Below are positions 1 to 11,237 of a DNA stretch of 64,000 nucleotides, piece by piece; the stretch's first letter is position 1; the number at the start of each line of letters is the position of its first letter. The DNA lies in contig BLJB01000151.1 in assembly GCA_013423325.1 (NCBI GenBank), positions 186,001 through 250,000 of the forward strand. The letters are read 5' to 3'. The stretch is from Usnea hakonensis. Taxonomy: Eukaryota; Ascomycota; Lecanoromycetes; Lecanorales; Parmeliaceae. The notes under the pieces were generated by a model, which saw only the letters and a program-made list of their open reading frames with translations, searched no databases and was not told the DNA's origin. The translations under genes were made by a program, and so were the position numbers.

Positions 1-1
1 A

Positions 2-792
2 GCCGAATGTCAGAATTTCCATACCGCTCACTACTTGATCCGATACCTTCGAGTAGCTACTGTGTTCGACACCGTAACAGATGGTCTTAGTGAGTCCTAG
101 AGACACGGCGCATTTGGGATAGAATCACGCCACCTGACAGGGCACCAGTAATCCTGATATCGATAAACCTCCTTTGGAATGCCTCAATAGAAATCAGAAA
201 GAAGTTGGCACTTACCGGCATTTTTTCCTTGACGGTATTTGTCATCTGTGTGTCCATCGTTCGAGTTGTCTTGACGACAGGTGGGCCTCGGATCGATCAT
301 ACCTGGCTGCTTCTGTGGAGTGGGTTGGAAATGACAGTCGGTACGCTTTTCCGCTCTTTCTCGTTCCATGTTTTTCCTCATTCACGCGGCTGATCGAGTG
401 TCGGCACAGCAACCATTGTCGCGTGCCTCGCTTCCTTCAGAATCCTTTACACAAGCTCTGAGCGATTCAGACGCTCTGCTTTTATCGTCGACCATTCAAA
501 CGGAGCTGCAGAAGGTCTAGGAAATGGACAAAGCATCCTCTTGAATGCACGAGTGCTCAGCTCGACTTCTATCATCCCAAGCAGAGACATCCATATTGAA
601 CGGCAATCTTCGGCAGACACATTCGAAGAGGCTATACTTCCCATGGATAACGTCTACGTTCAGCATAAATATAATCACGCTCCTGGATCAAGGATGAGGC
701 ACGAAGAAATACAATCACCGCTAGAGAGCCCAGCGATCCGGCCTCACGATCACTGGTTACCGTTATATACTGAGATTCAAGACACAGGATAG
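2..792 (+). CDS. SAT4-type 'rhodopsin-domain' integral membrane protein, 3' part
   Basis: This is the last 218 codons of a gene that begins before the window. Three exons are supported: 2-83, 149-340 and 410-792. Joining them gives continuous family sequence: a loop ending ATVFDTVTD, a membrane helix ILISINLLWN, the step EIRKKLALTGIFSL into the next helix, then WLLLWSGLEMTV and TIVACLASFRILY, followed by a polar cytoplasmic tail. This order matches the last helices of the fungal SAT4/rhodopsin-like family (Pfam Rhodopsin, PF20684), thought to be plasma-membrane proteins of mostly unknown role. The second intron (341-409) has clean GT/AG ends; the donor of the first (gtctta at 84) is weak, so that junction is less certain. 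The tail carries NVYVQHKYNHAP, which has a weak echo near 23.5 kb. A full-length relative lies at 39043. Confidence 0.72.
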
Positions 793-3061
793 TACGGATC
801 TGGGCAGTCGAGAACGCTAAATCCAAGCCCTAAAGTAACCATAAATAAGCGGCGTTTATTGATCCTGGACTTCAACGATTGTACTCATTGTTATTGTCTA
901 TCACGTAGACCTCTCGATGATCTACGGCTGGCACTTTTTTGCAAACATCCTGGCAACGAGGATTCAGTACTGGGAATTAACACCATGCCAGACCACGGGA
1001 CGGGAATCCCTCAGCCCCAGCCTCGATATTGCATCATTCTACACAGCCTTCGCAACCCAGACCTAACGCAGCAGACGTACGGAGTAATCAACATGATCCG
1101 CAGCTCGCTTTGTCCGTGCGCACACTTTTCAGGATCCCGTGGTGTGTGGCGTGCTCCAATAAGCAAAAGGTCCGGAACGGACGAAAGGAGTTGATGCAAG
1201 CTGAAAGGATTCCAGCCCTATCACGTGCATATGCACGGTTGTTCAGCCCTGAAGTTTGAAGGGCTGCCGGTACGGGCCTTCGCTAATATTTTCCTTTTGT
1301 ACGCGTCCCGGCATCCCCTGGAGCAGTCATGCGGGGTCATTCACACACGTTCCTTCCACTGAGCTTCATGGTAAATCGTGAGGATTACAAGGTTACATCT
1401 CCGCAACTGCATCACGTTGCAACTGGAAACTTTTTATAGATGTAAATGGTAATTTTTAGCTATCGCGTTGGACTATGCAGATGATTTTCCGCCCGATGGT
1501 GCCTGACAGAAAGTCGTCAGGGATTTTCTGTCTATGCCGATCCTCGGTCGGTAGTCCTTCCCCCCGGGCTACTGCTCGGCTTGGCTCAATCGCGCATGAA
1601 CATCACACCCAAAATCGACCAGATAAAATGATATGAGCGTAGCGAGTGGTAGCCGCTGGGGGACGATAAAGGCTTGCTTCCCTTTTGGAGCGCCAAATTG
1701 TCTGTAATGCCGTCCTGACAGGTCCCCTATCTATCTGGATGGTAAGAATCCCCCTTTCCTGACCTACGTACCATATATCAAAAAATAAGGGGTTGAGATT
1801 TATGAGTGATTGTGTTTTTGGCGCTTCTTCTCGTTTGTCAATGCGTGTTGGGATTTTTGGATGAACGGAGATAGGGGGGTCCCCGGAGGGAGAGTTAGTA
1901 CCTCCCCATCCCACCCCCCTTGCCCCCCCCCACCTTAAAATAATAGAAAGAATACCCCCTTTTCTCTAAACCAAACCTGTTAATCCCTATGTCCACTTCC
2001 ACAGCCTGCACACATTTATACAGCAGCATAATAACACCACCCGCTTGCGTTCGTTCCAAACACTCTACGCCTTTCCTTTCCTTTCTTCGTGGGTAAGGTA
2101 TGTTTGAGGATGGGAGTGGGGTAGCAGTGGTAGAGTGGTGATATATCCCATTTCTTGCACGTACTGTTTTATTGTTCACTATTGCTCTTACTCATACTTT
2201 GAGGAGAGGTGGTTGGAGGGGGGTTTGTGATACTAGTGGATATTGGTGTACTGTCGAGGATTTCTCGGAAATGTGAAGGTTTCTTTTGAGATGGGCTGAG
2301 GATTGGGTGGGGGAGGATGGTAAGGAAAGAATGGGTATAATGCTGTTGCTACGAGGATTTGGCATGCGGGAGGACTTGACTTGACTGGTTCTGACTACCT
2401 ACTTGGGAAGATGGTGGAGGGTTTTGGGTGGAATGTTTTCAGCTTGAGTGTGGACTCGATTACAACAGAGGATTTTCTTTTTGATGAGTCGCACCCACCG
2501 GATTCGCGCCGGGAGCCTCACGCGAGCAATAAGTGGTGGAGAATCGGATGAGTTGTCAAAAAGTGGTCCAAGAACAAATAGTTTATGTGCAGAGCAACGT
2601 CGAATTTAGCGTTAGTATAGCCCAACGCTTTGACGCAAGGTTTGAGAGCGGGTGATGCTAACCTCGTTGGAAATGCATTGAACATGATTATCATTCCGAT
2701 TGGCAAATCGGGGTACGAGGTTCGAGTAGCCTACTCAGAACTCACATAGATGATCCTTTGTCTCTTCTCACACATTCTGTGAAACAGTAAACCCTCCGGC
2801 GAGCGTCGAATCTTGCTGTGCAAAAAATAAATGATTCCGTGGTTTTGCGTATGAGCGTCCGCTTGAGGCTATCGCATAATTTAGTAGCATGCTTTCTTTC
2901 AACCAGCTCGCAGAGTCGCAATATGGCGCGTCACTCGCCTGTCGGTTATGTGTGCTGCTTCATGCAAGTATTTAAGCAGTAGCGGTTTCCTAAACCATTT
3001 CCAGATTGCATTAGTTCTTTGATACAGTTTCATATTTTTCTCTGTGTGAGAGAGACTACTC
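793..3061. other. intergenic, no supportable gene
   Basis: Short open frames occur on both strands but none shows a signal peptide, a family motif or a convincing exon chain. Around 1890-2350 the sequence is G/C-homopolymer rich. Two tRNA B-box-like strings (near 2500 and 2710) do not fold as tRNA. Confidence 0.6.
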
Positions 3062-4024
3062 ATGATGTCTTACCTCTTTACCACAATACTGCTCATGCTG
3101 CCATGCTTTGGCTTCGCTTTACCAGCGCAACCCGTCAACTCCCTCAGTCTCACGGACCCAGCTGCTCTTACGACGAACGCCATCGGCCCGGTACCCATCG
3201 ACCCCCGTTTCACCATGCAGGCCTTCTACCAGGCGCAACCGCTAGTGGAGAACGACTGCCTCGTGGCCGCCGTGCAGATTCTGGGGATATGGGGCTCCGA
3301 TCCATTGAACATGCAAGAGCCAGATGCAACTTACTCTACTGATTACTTTCCACGCGTGCAGATCGAGAGCCGGAGCCTCAGCACGGGCGGAACGACGGAG
3401 GCGCGGTTCCTGGTCTGGGGCTTGTACCTGGGCCTCAAGGATATGATGACGACCCGCAGGTTCCAGAGGGTCAAGTTTGTTCTCCGCTGGGAAGGGCGTA
3501 TTTTCGCTCAGATTGAAATCTCACCGCGGACGGTCCAGGGCCAGCTGTCTTCACCGGGGGAGATGCCGTTCAACTCGACTGATACGCTGCAGGAAAGATC
3601 ATCCAGTCCCTTCAATCTCTCCGCAAGCGAAGCCATAGGCCAAACGTCTTTCAACTTCTCCGTCCCGCCTACGCCTTCAAATCCAGGTGGCGAAACGACC
3701 GTGGAAATTACCCCGTTGGACAGACCTTTGCCCAAGTACAGCTTCATAATGGCAATCCTCGAGGGGATCCTTGCAGGAGGCTCTGAGACCCCTAGGGCTC
3801 GACTCCGGGATTCAGTGCGAGCGGAGGTGGGGCCACCATTTAACTCCAGACTAGTGTTGGCACCATTGCCGGGAACCTCATATATGACATATGGTATCTT
3901 GGCTAGGGCATTGAGGCAGATACCGTCGGGTATGCTGCAGCGGCAGTATCCATGGGTGGAGTCTAATATCAAGGTCATGCTTAATGGTGTTTCTGTGGGA
4001 CAGGGGGCCGTGCTAAATCTATAG
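3062..4024 (+). CDS. secreted protein of unknown function (320 aa)
   Basis: This is a single-exon gene. The N-terminus has a signal peptide (hydrophobic TTILLMLPCFGFALPAQP, likely cut near residue 20), so export is inferred. The mature part has no motif I can name. It contains a PRFTMQAFYQAQPL segment, one cysteine after it (ENDCLVAAVQIL), a YLGLKDMMTTRRFQRVKFVLRWEG stretch that looks like paired strands, a Ser/Pro/Asn-rich middle with N-glycosylation sequons (NST, NLS, NFS), and a C-terminal ILARALRQIP...NIKVMLNGVSVGQG. The architecture resembles many lineage-specific extracellular ascomycete proteins. Met-2 is an equally possible start. It is tail-to-tail with the next gene. That it is a gene is likely; its function is unknown. 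Confidence 0.75.
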   Translation: MMSYLFTTILLMLPCFGFALPAQPVNSLSLTDPAALTTNAIGPVPIDPRFTMQAFYQAQPLVENDCLVAAVQILGIWGSDPLNMQEPDATYSTDYFPRVQIESRSLSTGGTTEARFLVWGLYLGLKDMMTTRRFQRVKFVLRWEGRIFAQIEISPRTVQGQLSSPGEMPFNSTDTLQERSSSPFNLSASEAIGQTSFNFSVPPTPSNPGGETTVEITPLDRPLPKYSFIMAILEGILAGGSETPRARLRDSVRAEVGPPFNSRLVLAPLPGTSYMTYGILARALRQIPSGMLQRQYPWVESNIKVMLNGVSVGQGAVLNL

Positions 4025-4408
4025 ATGCATTGATCGTCGGCTATGGTCGGGGTCCATGACTTGGATTTTTGGCCATGTGTAGAGTGCTCCTAGCTCAGAG
4101 GGGAAATATTGTTGCATTATTTAAACACTCTTGGCTTTGACATCAGCGCTACTTTGATCACGATGTTCGCATTATGTTTCTCCGAGTTGTTTGATACAGG
4201 TGCCCAAGCTCTGGTACTGACTTCTGTACAAGAGCTGCGACTCGAACTGCTGGTCGCTTTCTCGTAGAGTATACCTTTTTGAGTAATCTTACTTAGCATC
4301 AGTGTTGTCACAGTGTTTGATTCAAATACCACTAGCCTACCAGTATGACAGTTGCCTTGGCTTACAAGCTTTCAAGGAACTTCCGTTCCGTTCCAACTTA
4401 TTATGTCC
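4025..4408. other. 3'-to-3' intergenic spacer
   Basis: This is the spacer between two convergent genes. A 71-codon minus-strand frame at 4117-4332 has no supporting feature. No repeat or RNA gene was seen. Confidence 0.6.
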
Positions 4409-5391
4409 TCAGCTTTCAGGTTGATTGGATAGACGAGGTCTGCCATGTAGCTCGCTAAGATTCGAGCTATCAAGCTGATGCGGGAGGTGGGATTCGCCGC
4501 GTAGCTCGCTAGGATTCCAGCCATCAAAGGGCTGCGGCGGTTTATGCTCGACCTCAGTATTATCGACGACTATATTCTGGAACTGCACCATATCGGCGTA
4601 TTTCACTTTCCATGTCTCAGCATCTTTCTTGAAGCTCTGCTTGTGCCTTTTCTCCCGCTGTAGCAATCCTAACGTGACAAATAGTAATAGCGCTAGCGCT
4701 CCACCCACACCGGCGCCGACGGCTGTCCCCGTTCTCGACGATGAAGGAGCTCTAGTTGTGGAGAGAGAAGTCGATGCCGAGAATGGTCCCGCGGTCGTTA
4801 CCGTCGCTGTGACAGCAACCGGGGTAGTTTCCGTGTTAATGGGTGATGTAGAACCAGACGTGCGGTTGAAGATCACCAGCCCAGGCTCAATGAAAAATGG
4901 TGCAGTCCCTCCTTTGGTGGCTTTCGAGCATGTGTTGTTGTTTGCAAAGCCCGGGCCACAGCAGGACAACCATTGGTTGTGAAATAAATGAATGAGATGT
5001 ATGGGCGCTCCACCCTTCGTGTTGTCTATAACATCAAAATCAGCATCAAAATCAAGCCCCAGCGAAAGCGTCTGTTGAAGAGGTCTCCAAAACGCTGAAT
5101 GAAAGATTTACCATCGGCACAGTACTGCGAACAATTTGGGCTGCGCCAGCTTTGATCCGTACAGGAGCCTCTATAGATGAACTCGCCGCCCGCCTGTGAG
5201 AGACAGAGGCCGTTGTTCAAGCATACATCGACACTGTTGCAGCATGCGCTTGCTCCGTCCCCAGTAGAAGGAGAGTGACAAGGGCTGTCCGTGGAGGCTG
5301 CCGTTCCATCAGGGGAATAGCACGTCTGTGCATCGGCCATGACGGCGTTTCCTAGAAAGAGAATCAAAAGATTGATGAATAGCATGGTCAC
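4409..5391 (-). CDS. Cys-rich type I membrane protein (Mid2/WSC-like architecture)
   Basis: Two exons (5391-5112 and 5007-4409) give 292 aa. The order is a signal peptide (LLILFLGNAVMADA), then a cysteine-rich ectodomain with CYSPDGT, a CC pair, CLNNGLC, YRGSCTDQSW and NCSQYC. After the splice comes NQWLSCCGPGFANNN. A Ser/Thr-rich stalk follows, then a Gly/Ala/Leu-rich membrane helix (VGAGVGGALALLLFVTLGLL) and a basic, polar cytoplasmic tail. The proposed acceptor (AG at 5009-5008) keeps frame and joins the conserved YC and SCC parts. This architecture is common in fungal surface proteins that may act as cell-wall sensors; no enzyme motif is present. That role is inference; exon structure and topology are read from the sequence. 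Confidence 0.78.
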
Positions 5392-7964
5392 GTTAATAAC
5401 ACTAGTACGTAGTTTACAAGGTTGAATTATTGATTCTCCCTCCGGATACTTTTATAGCGGAAAAGGAGGCGGCGCAAACTCAGCTCGCAGGTAATCTCCC
5501 AGCCGCATGGGCAATGCAGCAATAAAACGACATGATACAAGCTGTGATATGCGGATCGCAGGATTCCGTCAGCTGACTGTGTTTTCGAATGTGAGGGCAC
5601 TCGCAACACTGGGAGCTGAATAAAAGCTTCAGTGGCATTGAGAAGGAGAAGCAAGGCACCTCGCTTTGTAAAAGAGTGTCGAGGATCAAAGTCGATCAGT
5701 ATTTGCAAAGTAACACCCCTCGGTCATTCGCACAACACTAACACTTTGGTGTAGAAACATCTCATGCTCCTTAGACACTATTAATAGTATCGAGTACTCG
5801 TAGCCTGTGTCGCAATACTTGTCCTACCCCTCAGCAGGGGACTAAATCGAAGTGTAGAAATTATTATTATAGGAGCTTACGTGGTAGTCTTGCTGTACAC
5901 TGTAACGGAATACTCCGTACCGAGGTACCTAAGTTACCGAGCCCTATAGCGGGAACCTCCCTTGATCCCGCTCTACCCCCACCCTTAGCAACAAAATATT
6001 AGAACAAGTCTCGGTTCTGAAACTCCCCTGAAAATTTTATCTTCCGGGGGCCCTGCGGGGGTTTATACTGATATATATATGTTGTATGTATCAAAGCATC
6101 GACTCTACTCTACGCGAATAACTAATCCCAGTAATTGCCTCTCACCCAAATGCATAACATTTCTACTCATCCCATAGACACTACATCAAAGAATCCCATT
6201 CTTGACAACATCCGCTTCGCAGCCAACCACCAACGGCACCCTCCCCAGATGATTTATTCTCCAACCAACTGGCTACTAACGCCTCTCAGCATTCTCCTAA
6301 CTGCACTATCTCAGTGAAAAACGGACCACCTACCATCCACCTTTCCCACCCCAAACCCTCCACACGCTCCATAACCCCTCCTAAAAAGAACATCAACACC
6401 ATTTATACCCCCTTCTCAGAACTAAGGTGCTTTTTTGCTTCCTACCATTGTCCCGTGGAAGAGAGCAAAGCCATCTTGAATATCAATTTACCTTGCGTGC
6501 TATGGAGCATTCGTGCTCTTTTTTCGCACTATTACAGTCGAGATAATAGATGTTGTGCTCTCCTCGTCGGCTCTTCTGGTTAAGACAACACTTTTCTCGG
6601 CTACACAGATCATTAAATATACAGCGGCACATGCGATTTTGTACCGCAAGATGCGACCAGGATCCACTAGGGTCATGTAGGCCCCTACCGTGCAGCTTCT
6701 CTCCGAAGCTCATACTTTGGAATCGGAAACATGGTGCTGACAAACCTTATATTCACGGTCTATATCGATCCCTATCGGCACAAAAGTTTGCATCAAAGGG
6801 TACCTCTACATGCTTGAAATGCAGCTCGTACAGCATGGAGGGTCCGTGTCTATTGTCTCCAGTCTTCTGAGCCTTTCCGGCACCGGCCCTTTCTACATCT
6901 CCCTCTCCCTCTTCCCCTTTACGATATCTACCTCTTTGTCTCTTGAGTCACGGACTACGGTGCCCTCATCAGTAACGTCATCGATCTGCTCTGTTACCGC
7001 GGCAATGACATCATCTACGGCACCTTCCCCAGCGGAAGATATTTCACCTAATGCTTCAAATCGCGCCATTCACCACACAGGCTCTCTCCTCCCACCCACA
7101 TCTCCACGGTCATCGCGGCGGTGGCAATGGGCCCAGCGTCCGGCTCGCATAGCAATATGAGTGATTGTACCTACTCTCGGTGTCATAGTGGCCATCATAC
7201 TCCATATAAGGATGGCAAAGCGTCGATGAATGAACCTTGGTCGCGATTTGAAAAAGCCACTGAGGGTATCAGCAATCAAGAAGTCGTTACGGTGAACCCA
7301 TGCAAACCATCGCGGCGGTTTCAGCTCTTGTTTACTTCGGACATCTGCTCTAAATCTCAATGTACCGTTCGTTCCGGATCAAAATGCATGGATTTCTCAA
7401 AAGACACAATCTTGGTCGGCTGACAGAGATGCCTCGGTTGATTGGGTAAAAGTGTGAGCGTGAAGTCCGAGCATGTCCATTTCGGCAGTCAGATGCGAAA
7501 GCTCGTATTCAGGAATAGGAATAGCACGCTGTGCATGGTCACGAGGATTTTCTGTTCTCCAATGGAATATCGACATCACCTTATTACTTTTATCTCCTCG
7601 GCCTCAAGTGCGGGGAAGCTTGATTAAAGTCCTTACATACCAAAATGAGGCTAAGGCTGCAAATCATTTCTGCTTACATACGCTCGCTGACTCCGAAACT
7701 GAGACAAAATGAAGCGCGATACATCCTGCGACCTCGTATCGAGATTAAATTGTGTGTGCATGGGGACCTTGGTCATTGTGACGTCGCTGCGGCTTACAAC
7801 ACTCATAACCACTGCTTCTTCCCAACAATTATTTCTATTTTGTCAACGCATCACAGAGATACCACCTCTACCTCAACGCCCTAACATATCATAACCTCTT
7901 CTACCAAAAGCAATCACCTTTCCAACCCACTCTCCACAGCTCCCCAACCTCCAACACCCCAACC
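5392..7964. other. intergenic with one possible gene relic
   Basis: Frames at 5427-5708, 6135-6583 and 7397-7884 lack any coding signature. A possible decayed relative of the upstream Cys-rich membrane protein is listed separately (6550-7215). The 200 bases before 7965 are pyrimidine- and CCA-rich, like a promoter or leader of the next gene. Confidence 0.55.
6550..7215 (+). pseudogene. possible decayed Cys-rich single-pass membrane protein
   Basis: Fragments resemble the gene at 4409-5391 but do not form an intact frame. Near 6640-6700 a frame reads C-DQDP-GSC-PLPC, comparable to YRGSCTDQSW..NCSQYC of the neighbour. At 6810-7157 a Ser/Thr-rich stalk (SSVTSSICSVTAAMTSST) follows. In the same frame, after one TGA at 7158-7160, comes VIVPTLGVIVAIILHIRMAKRR, a membrane helix with a basic stop-transfer end. 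The order cysteine region, stalk, helix is right, but the frame shifts and the stop argue for decay. It could also be chance similarity or a live gene with introns I failed to place. Confidence 0.25.
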
Positions 7965-8748
7965 ATGAAGCTCACTCTCCTCACCCTCCCCTTCCTCCTC
8001 ACCCTCACCCTCGCCGTCCCCCACAACCCCATCACCACCCCCACCATCACCCCCCCCACCGTCAACATAACAACCAACCACACCACCACCCCCCCACCCC
8101 AATACTACCTCCAAACCCGCGTCAAATCCCCCGGCAACCCCAACAAAAACAACCTCTACGTCAGCAGCTACCACACCGGCGCCGGTTTAAGCGACGTCAC
8201 CCTCGAATCCATCGACGACGCCGCCATCGGCTATTTGAATGGTACGAACCAGCAGTTCAATTTCAGCACGGCGTTCCCGTGGGGGTTGGTTATGGTGCTG
8301 TATGATTACGATGCTGGTGGGTTTTGATGCTCTGCTTCCCTTTTTTTTTCTTTTTTGCGTGATTGGGGGGATCGCTGATTTGCGGGATGTAGAGTGGGAT
8401 TTTGTGGCTATTAATGGCGGGTACGGCTCCTCGGGCTTCTTCTTTAATGAGTCGGGGTTGCAGTACGGTGGGGAGTTGGATGGGTTTGCGGGGTGGCTTG
8501 GTATGTACCTACCTAACATTCTTTCTTATATTATATTGGAAATTTCCGTTTCCTTTCCTCTCCTTTCACTCGTACTCTACACCCTGTCCTGTCCTCCTCA
8601 TCTGCTCATGCTGACACTCACTCACTCACCAGCCTGCGACTGGTGGCACGGCGTCCCGCAGCTTTTCTGGAAATATTTCTTCTTCGGATCCGATATCCCG
8701 ACTAGTTGCGCTGAGATCGATTTGCTGCCTGTACCTGTGCCTGTTTAG
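7965..8748 (+). CDS. small secreted protein, DUF7907-like
   Basis: Three exons (7965-8316, 8393-8500, 8633-8748) give 191 aa. A signal peptide (LTLLTLPFLLTLTLAVP) leads into a Pro/Thr-rich segment. The conserved body follows: YYLQTRVK..GN..KNNLYVSSYHTGAG, FPWGLVMVLYDYDAEW, INGGYGSSGFF, and CDWWHGVPQLFW. From memory this pattern is the widespread fungal secreted family labelled DUF7907; its function is unknown. Both introns are phase 1 and their removal restores AEWDF and WLACDWWHG, which supports the model strongly. The first exon is extremely C-rich in third positions and CCA/ACC repeats, unlike the later exons. A pyrimidine-rich leader (7860-7964) precedes the ATG. Confidence 0.85.
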
Positions 8749-10205
8749 GTTGGGCACGCGGCGAGGAAGAGCGGGTGGGGATTTGAAAGGGAAAGGAGAG
8801 GAGGCCTGAGAGGATGAGATGGGGAAGGAGTGGGAGGGAGGGAGGGGAATGGGAAAGGGGGCGATGGGCGAGGGAGTTGCGCAGTGAGGGTTTGTGTGCC
8901 GGCTGAGAGTTTGAGAGTAGGATTAGGGGATAGAACGTGCGAAGTAGCTATGCATGGAGCTGTCTTGCAAAATGATCTGTACAATATATCATTCGCCTTG
9001 TTTGTCGTCTTCCGGCCCTCTCCTTTTGGGGGGGATCATCAAAAGAATTGTTCTGGAAGCTGCCGCGGAATACATCGGAGAACGGTGCTGTTACCTACCT
9101 TGGTTTTGAATTCTCTTCTTCTTAACCCCCTAAGGTAAGGTATTTCTTTCTTTCTTTTTCTCCCTCCCGCTCCCGTCTCCCGCTCCTCCTCTGCAGCTCC
9201 TACACGCTTGACTCCCCACCCTCCCTTTGCCAACCTTCTTCTTCTTCCCTTTTCACCTTTCTGATTTTTACTAGCCGTCATAAAGCTGTATTTATTTATC
9301 TCACTGGCACCGATTGGGGATATTGCTTTTTTTTTTTTTTTGTTTTGTTTGTTTGTTTGATTATTTGTTTATTTGGGGGGGGGNNNNNNNNNNNNNNNNN
9401 NNGGGGGGGGGGGGTGTTATTGTACTTTAAGAGGGAGGAGAGGGTTTGGCGAGAACGAGTGTTTATGTTTTGGGGGGTTGGTGCTTAGCTTACATGTTTG
9501 TTGTGTATGTATATGCGTGCTTGATGGGCGAGTAGGGCTAGCGGGTCTGTGTTAGTTTTTTGATAATGGAGGTGCTGGTGGATGGAGGGGGAATGGGAAT
9601 GGGGTGGTGAGTGTGCAAGGGGCTGGGTTGGGCGAGGGGGGTGGGTTTCATGTTTTTCTTTGGGGATTTTGTGGAAGCTGGTTTAGCACTGTATGCTGTG
9701 CTATTTTTGCGGCTGGATACGTGTGTCGGGATGGTGGGGTTTCGGACTAGCTTTGATGTTGTGGCGGGGTGATTCGGATCGGATGCTCATCTACTGATGG
9801 GACTGTTATTAGAGCTCATTGAGTATAGACTCGCACAAAGCGGGTGGCTGAGTGAATAATGGCGAGACATTGTTTGTGTCTCGATCGGAGCGCATCGTGT
9901 TGCCAGCGCCTTTAAAAATCGGTCCTCCGCCCATTTTCTTCGTCAATAATCTCCCTCACCAAATCATTCACCAAGACCTTCACTGATTCAACGAATTCAA
10001 CAGTCATGCAAACGCGTGCGATGAAACGGAAGGCTCTGGTGGACGATGCCAACTAGTGATCTTACAGCGGTAGATACCTCTCCGAACACCACGTCGGCGA
10101 TCAGTTTGAAGCCAGAGGATCGTTCTCGACCGTCTTGGGATAGCGTTTGTGTCGATAGTAACTGCCCGATTAAACACCCTCACAACTTTGGATTTTGACC
10201 TCGAC
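8749..10205. other. intergenic, purine/G-rich, with assembly gap
   Basis: The first 150 bases are strongly GGGA/GGAG-rich on the plus strand. A run of 19 Ns lies inside a poly-G tract (listed separately). A 50-codon frame from an ATG at 10046 (MPTSDLTAVD...) may belong to the weak ORF that follows, but I could not join them by a convincing intron. Confidence 0.5.
9375..9414. repeat. poly-G tract interrupted by 19-N gap
   Basis: Nine Gs (9375-9383), Ns at 9384-9402, then twelve Gs (9403-9414). A T-run and GTTT repeats precede it (from about 9327). The gap is most simply a homopolymer the assembler could not cross, so the true length of the tract is unknown. Confidence 0.95.
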
Positions 10206-10556
10206 ATGGTGCCCATGCGGCCATCAGCACCGATCATGGATACTCAGCCTCCGCCCTTGATCAAGGCCATAATTGACACTCTTCGAATAGACCGAGATAT
10301 CACGACCATGATTGAGAGCTTCAACCATACCTTGCAAGACTTCTATCGTGCTCATGGTGGGCGTAGCGATAAGTGTCCTGGATCTGCAGGTATGTTCGAC
10401 CTTGGACTTTATGTGACCCAGAACGTGCATGGAGATGGGGTTTGCGTGACTCACAAGCAACCGCAATGCAACTGCATGATAATGTGGTCCGAATTTGACA
10501 GTCCTAGATTTAGGTCTCGGCCAATCTACAGCCACCCGGAAGGAAAAGGCAATTAA
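10206..10556 (+). CDS. hypothetical protein, weak ORF
   Basis: The ATG at 10206 gives 116 aa; the open frame extends 57 bases further up. I do not recognise it. It contains an amphipathic, helix-like segment (LIKAIIDTLRIDRDITTMI, then NHTLQDFYRAHGG) and a short Cys cluster, VCVTHKQPQCNCMIMW, near the C-terminus. There is no signal peptide. The even spacing of charged and hydrophobic residues is the only coding-like feature. An upstream exon in another frame (10046-10198) is possible. It may equally be a chance ORF. Confidence 0.3.
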   Translation: MVPMRPSAPIMDTQPPPLIKAIIDTLRIDRDITTMIESFNHTLQDFYRAHGGRSDKCPGSAGMFDLGLYVTQNVHGDGVCVTHKQPQCNCMIMWSEFDSPRFRSRPIYSHPEGKGN

Positions 10557-11237
10557 GAGACAGCACATGGGTACCTCATACGCACCTGCTTTTTGGGTAG
10601 CCTGCATCAATCGAATTAGCTAGACGATTAGGTGAGTATCGATATGTAGTAGCTGGTTTGAGTCTGCCTCTAATAACCATCATATCAATTCAGCAAACAC
10701 TTTTCCAGTTCCATGGCATAATTGTAAAAGGTCCTGTGTTTCGTCTCTCTGCTTCAGCTGTTGGCTACCCCCATTTGTTTTGCGGCTCGAAATTTCGTAT
10801 GAATCCGTGTTTTGAAGGCTGAAAAAATGTGTTCTTATCCTATCTATTTTCCATGGCGAGAAAATAGTAAGAAGCTTCTTCTCAGCGAGTTCTGCGACTG
10901 AACGATGATGCAGTGCTGGGGATGTATCCTGGGGACGTACCTCGGCGACTGGACGGAAAAGATGCGCACGAAACGTAGTCTGGCGCAAGAAGCAACTGCT
11001 TTGATTTGCAAGGAAATCCAGTAATCGCGCCTAAATAGTTACCGGACTTTGGCAGATAAAATTGACGCATCCCAGCCTCTCAAGTCGTTGGATTTATCAT
11101 TCTCAATCTTGGAGTCTTCACAAATTCAACGACGAAAACATTACTCTTCGATAAGCGTATTTCGCATTGGTCCAAGTCATTCTCACTCTCAGAAGCGGAA
11201 GAGCGTGGAAAGGATATTGTTAGACAGAGATTCGCCC
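10557..11237. other. intergenic, no supportable gene
   Basis: A 102-codon minus-strand frame (10680-10988) has no recognisable feature. The plus-strand frame from 11049 is an in-frame extension of the next gene, most likely leader. Confidence 0.55.

Noticed and set aside
2480..2730. tRNA-like B-box strings (GGATTCGCGCC on the plus strand, GAGGTTCGAGTAGCC)
   Set aside because: Neither has a matching A-box at the right distance, a pairing T-stem or an acceptor stem.
11049..11237. In-frame upstream extension of four-cysteine member A
   Set aside because: It is polar and would bury an excellent signal peptide; more likely leader sequence.
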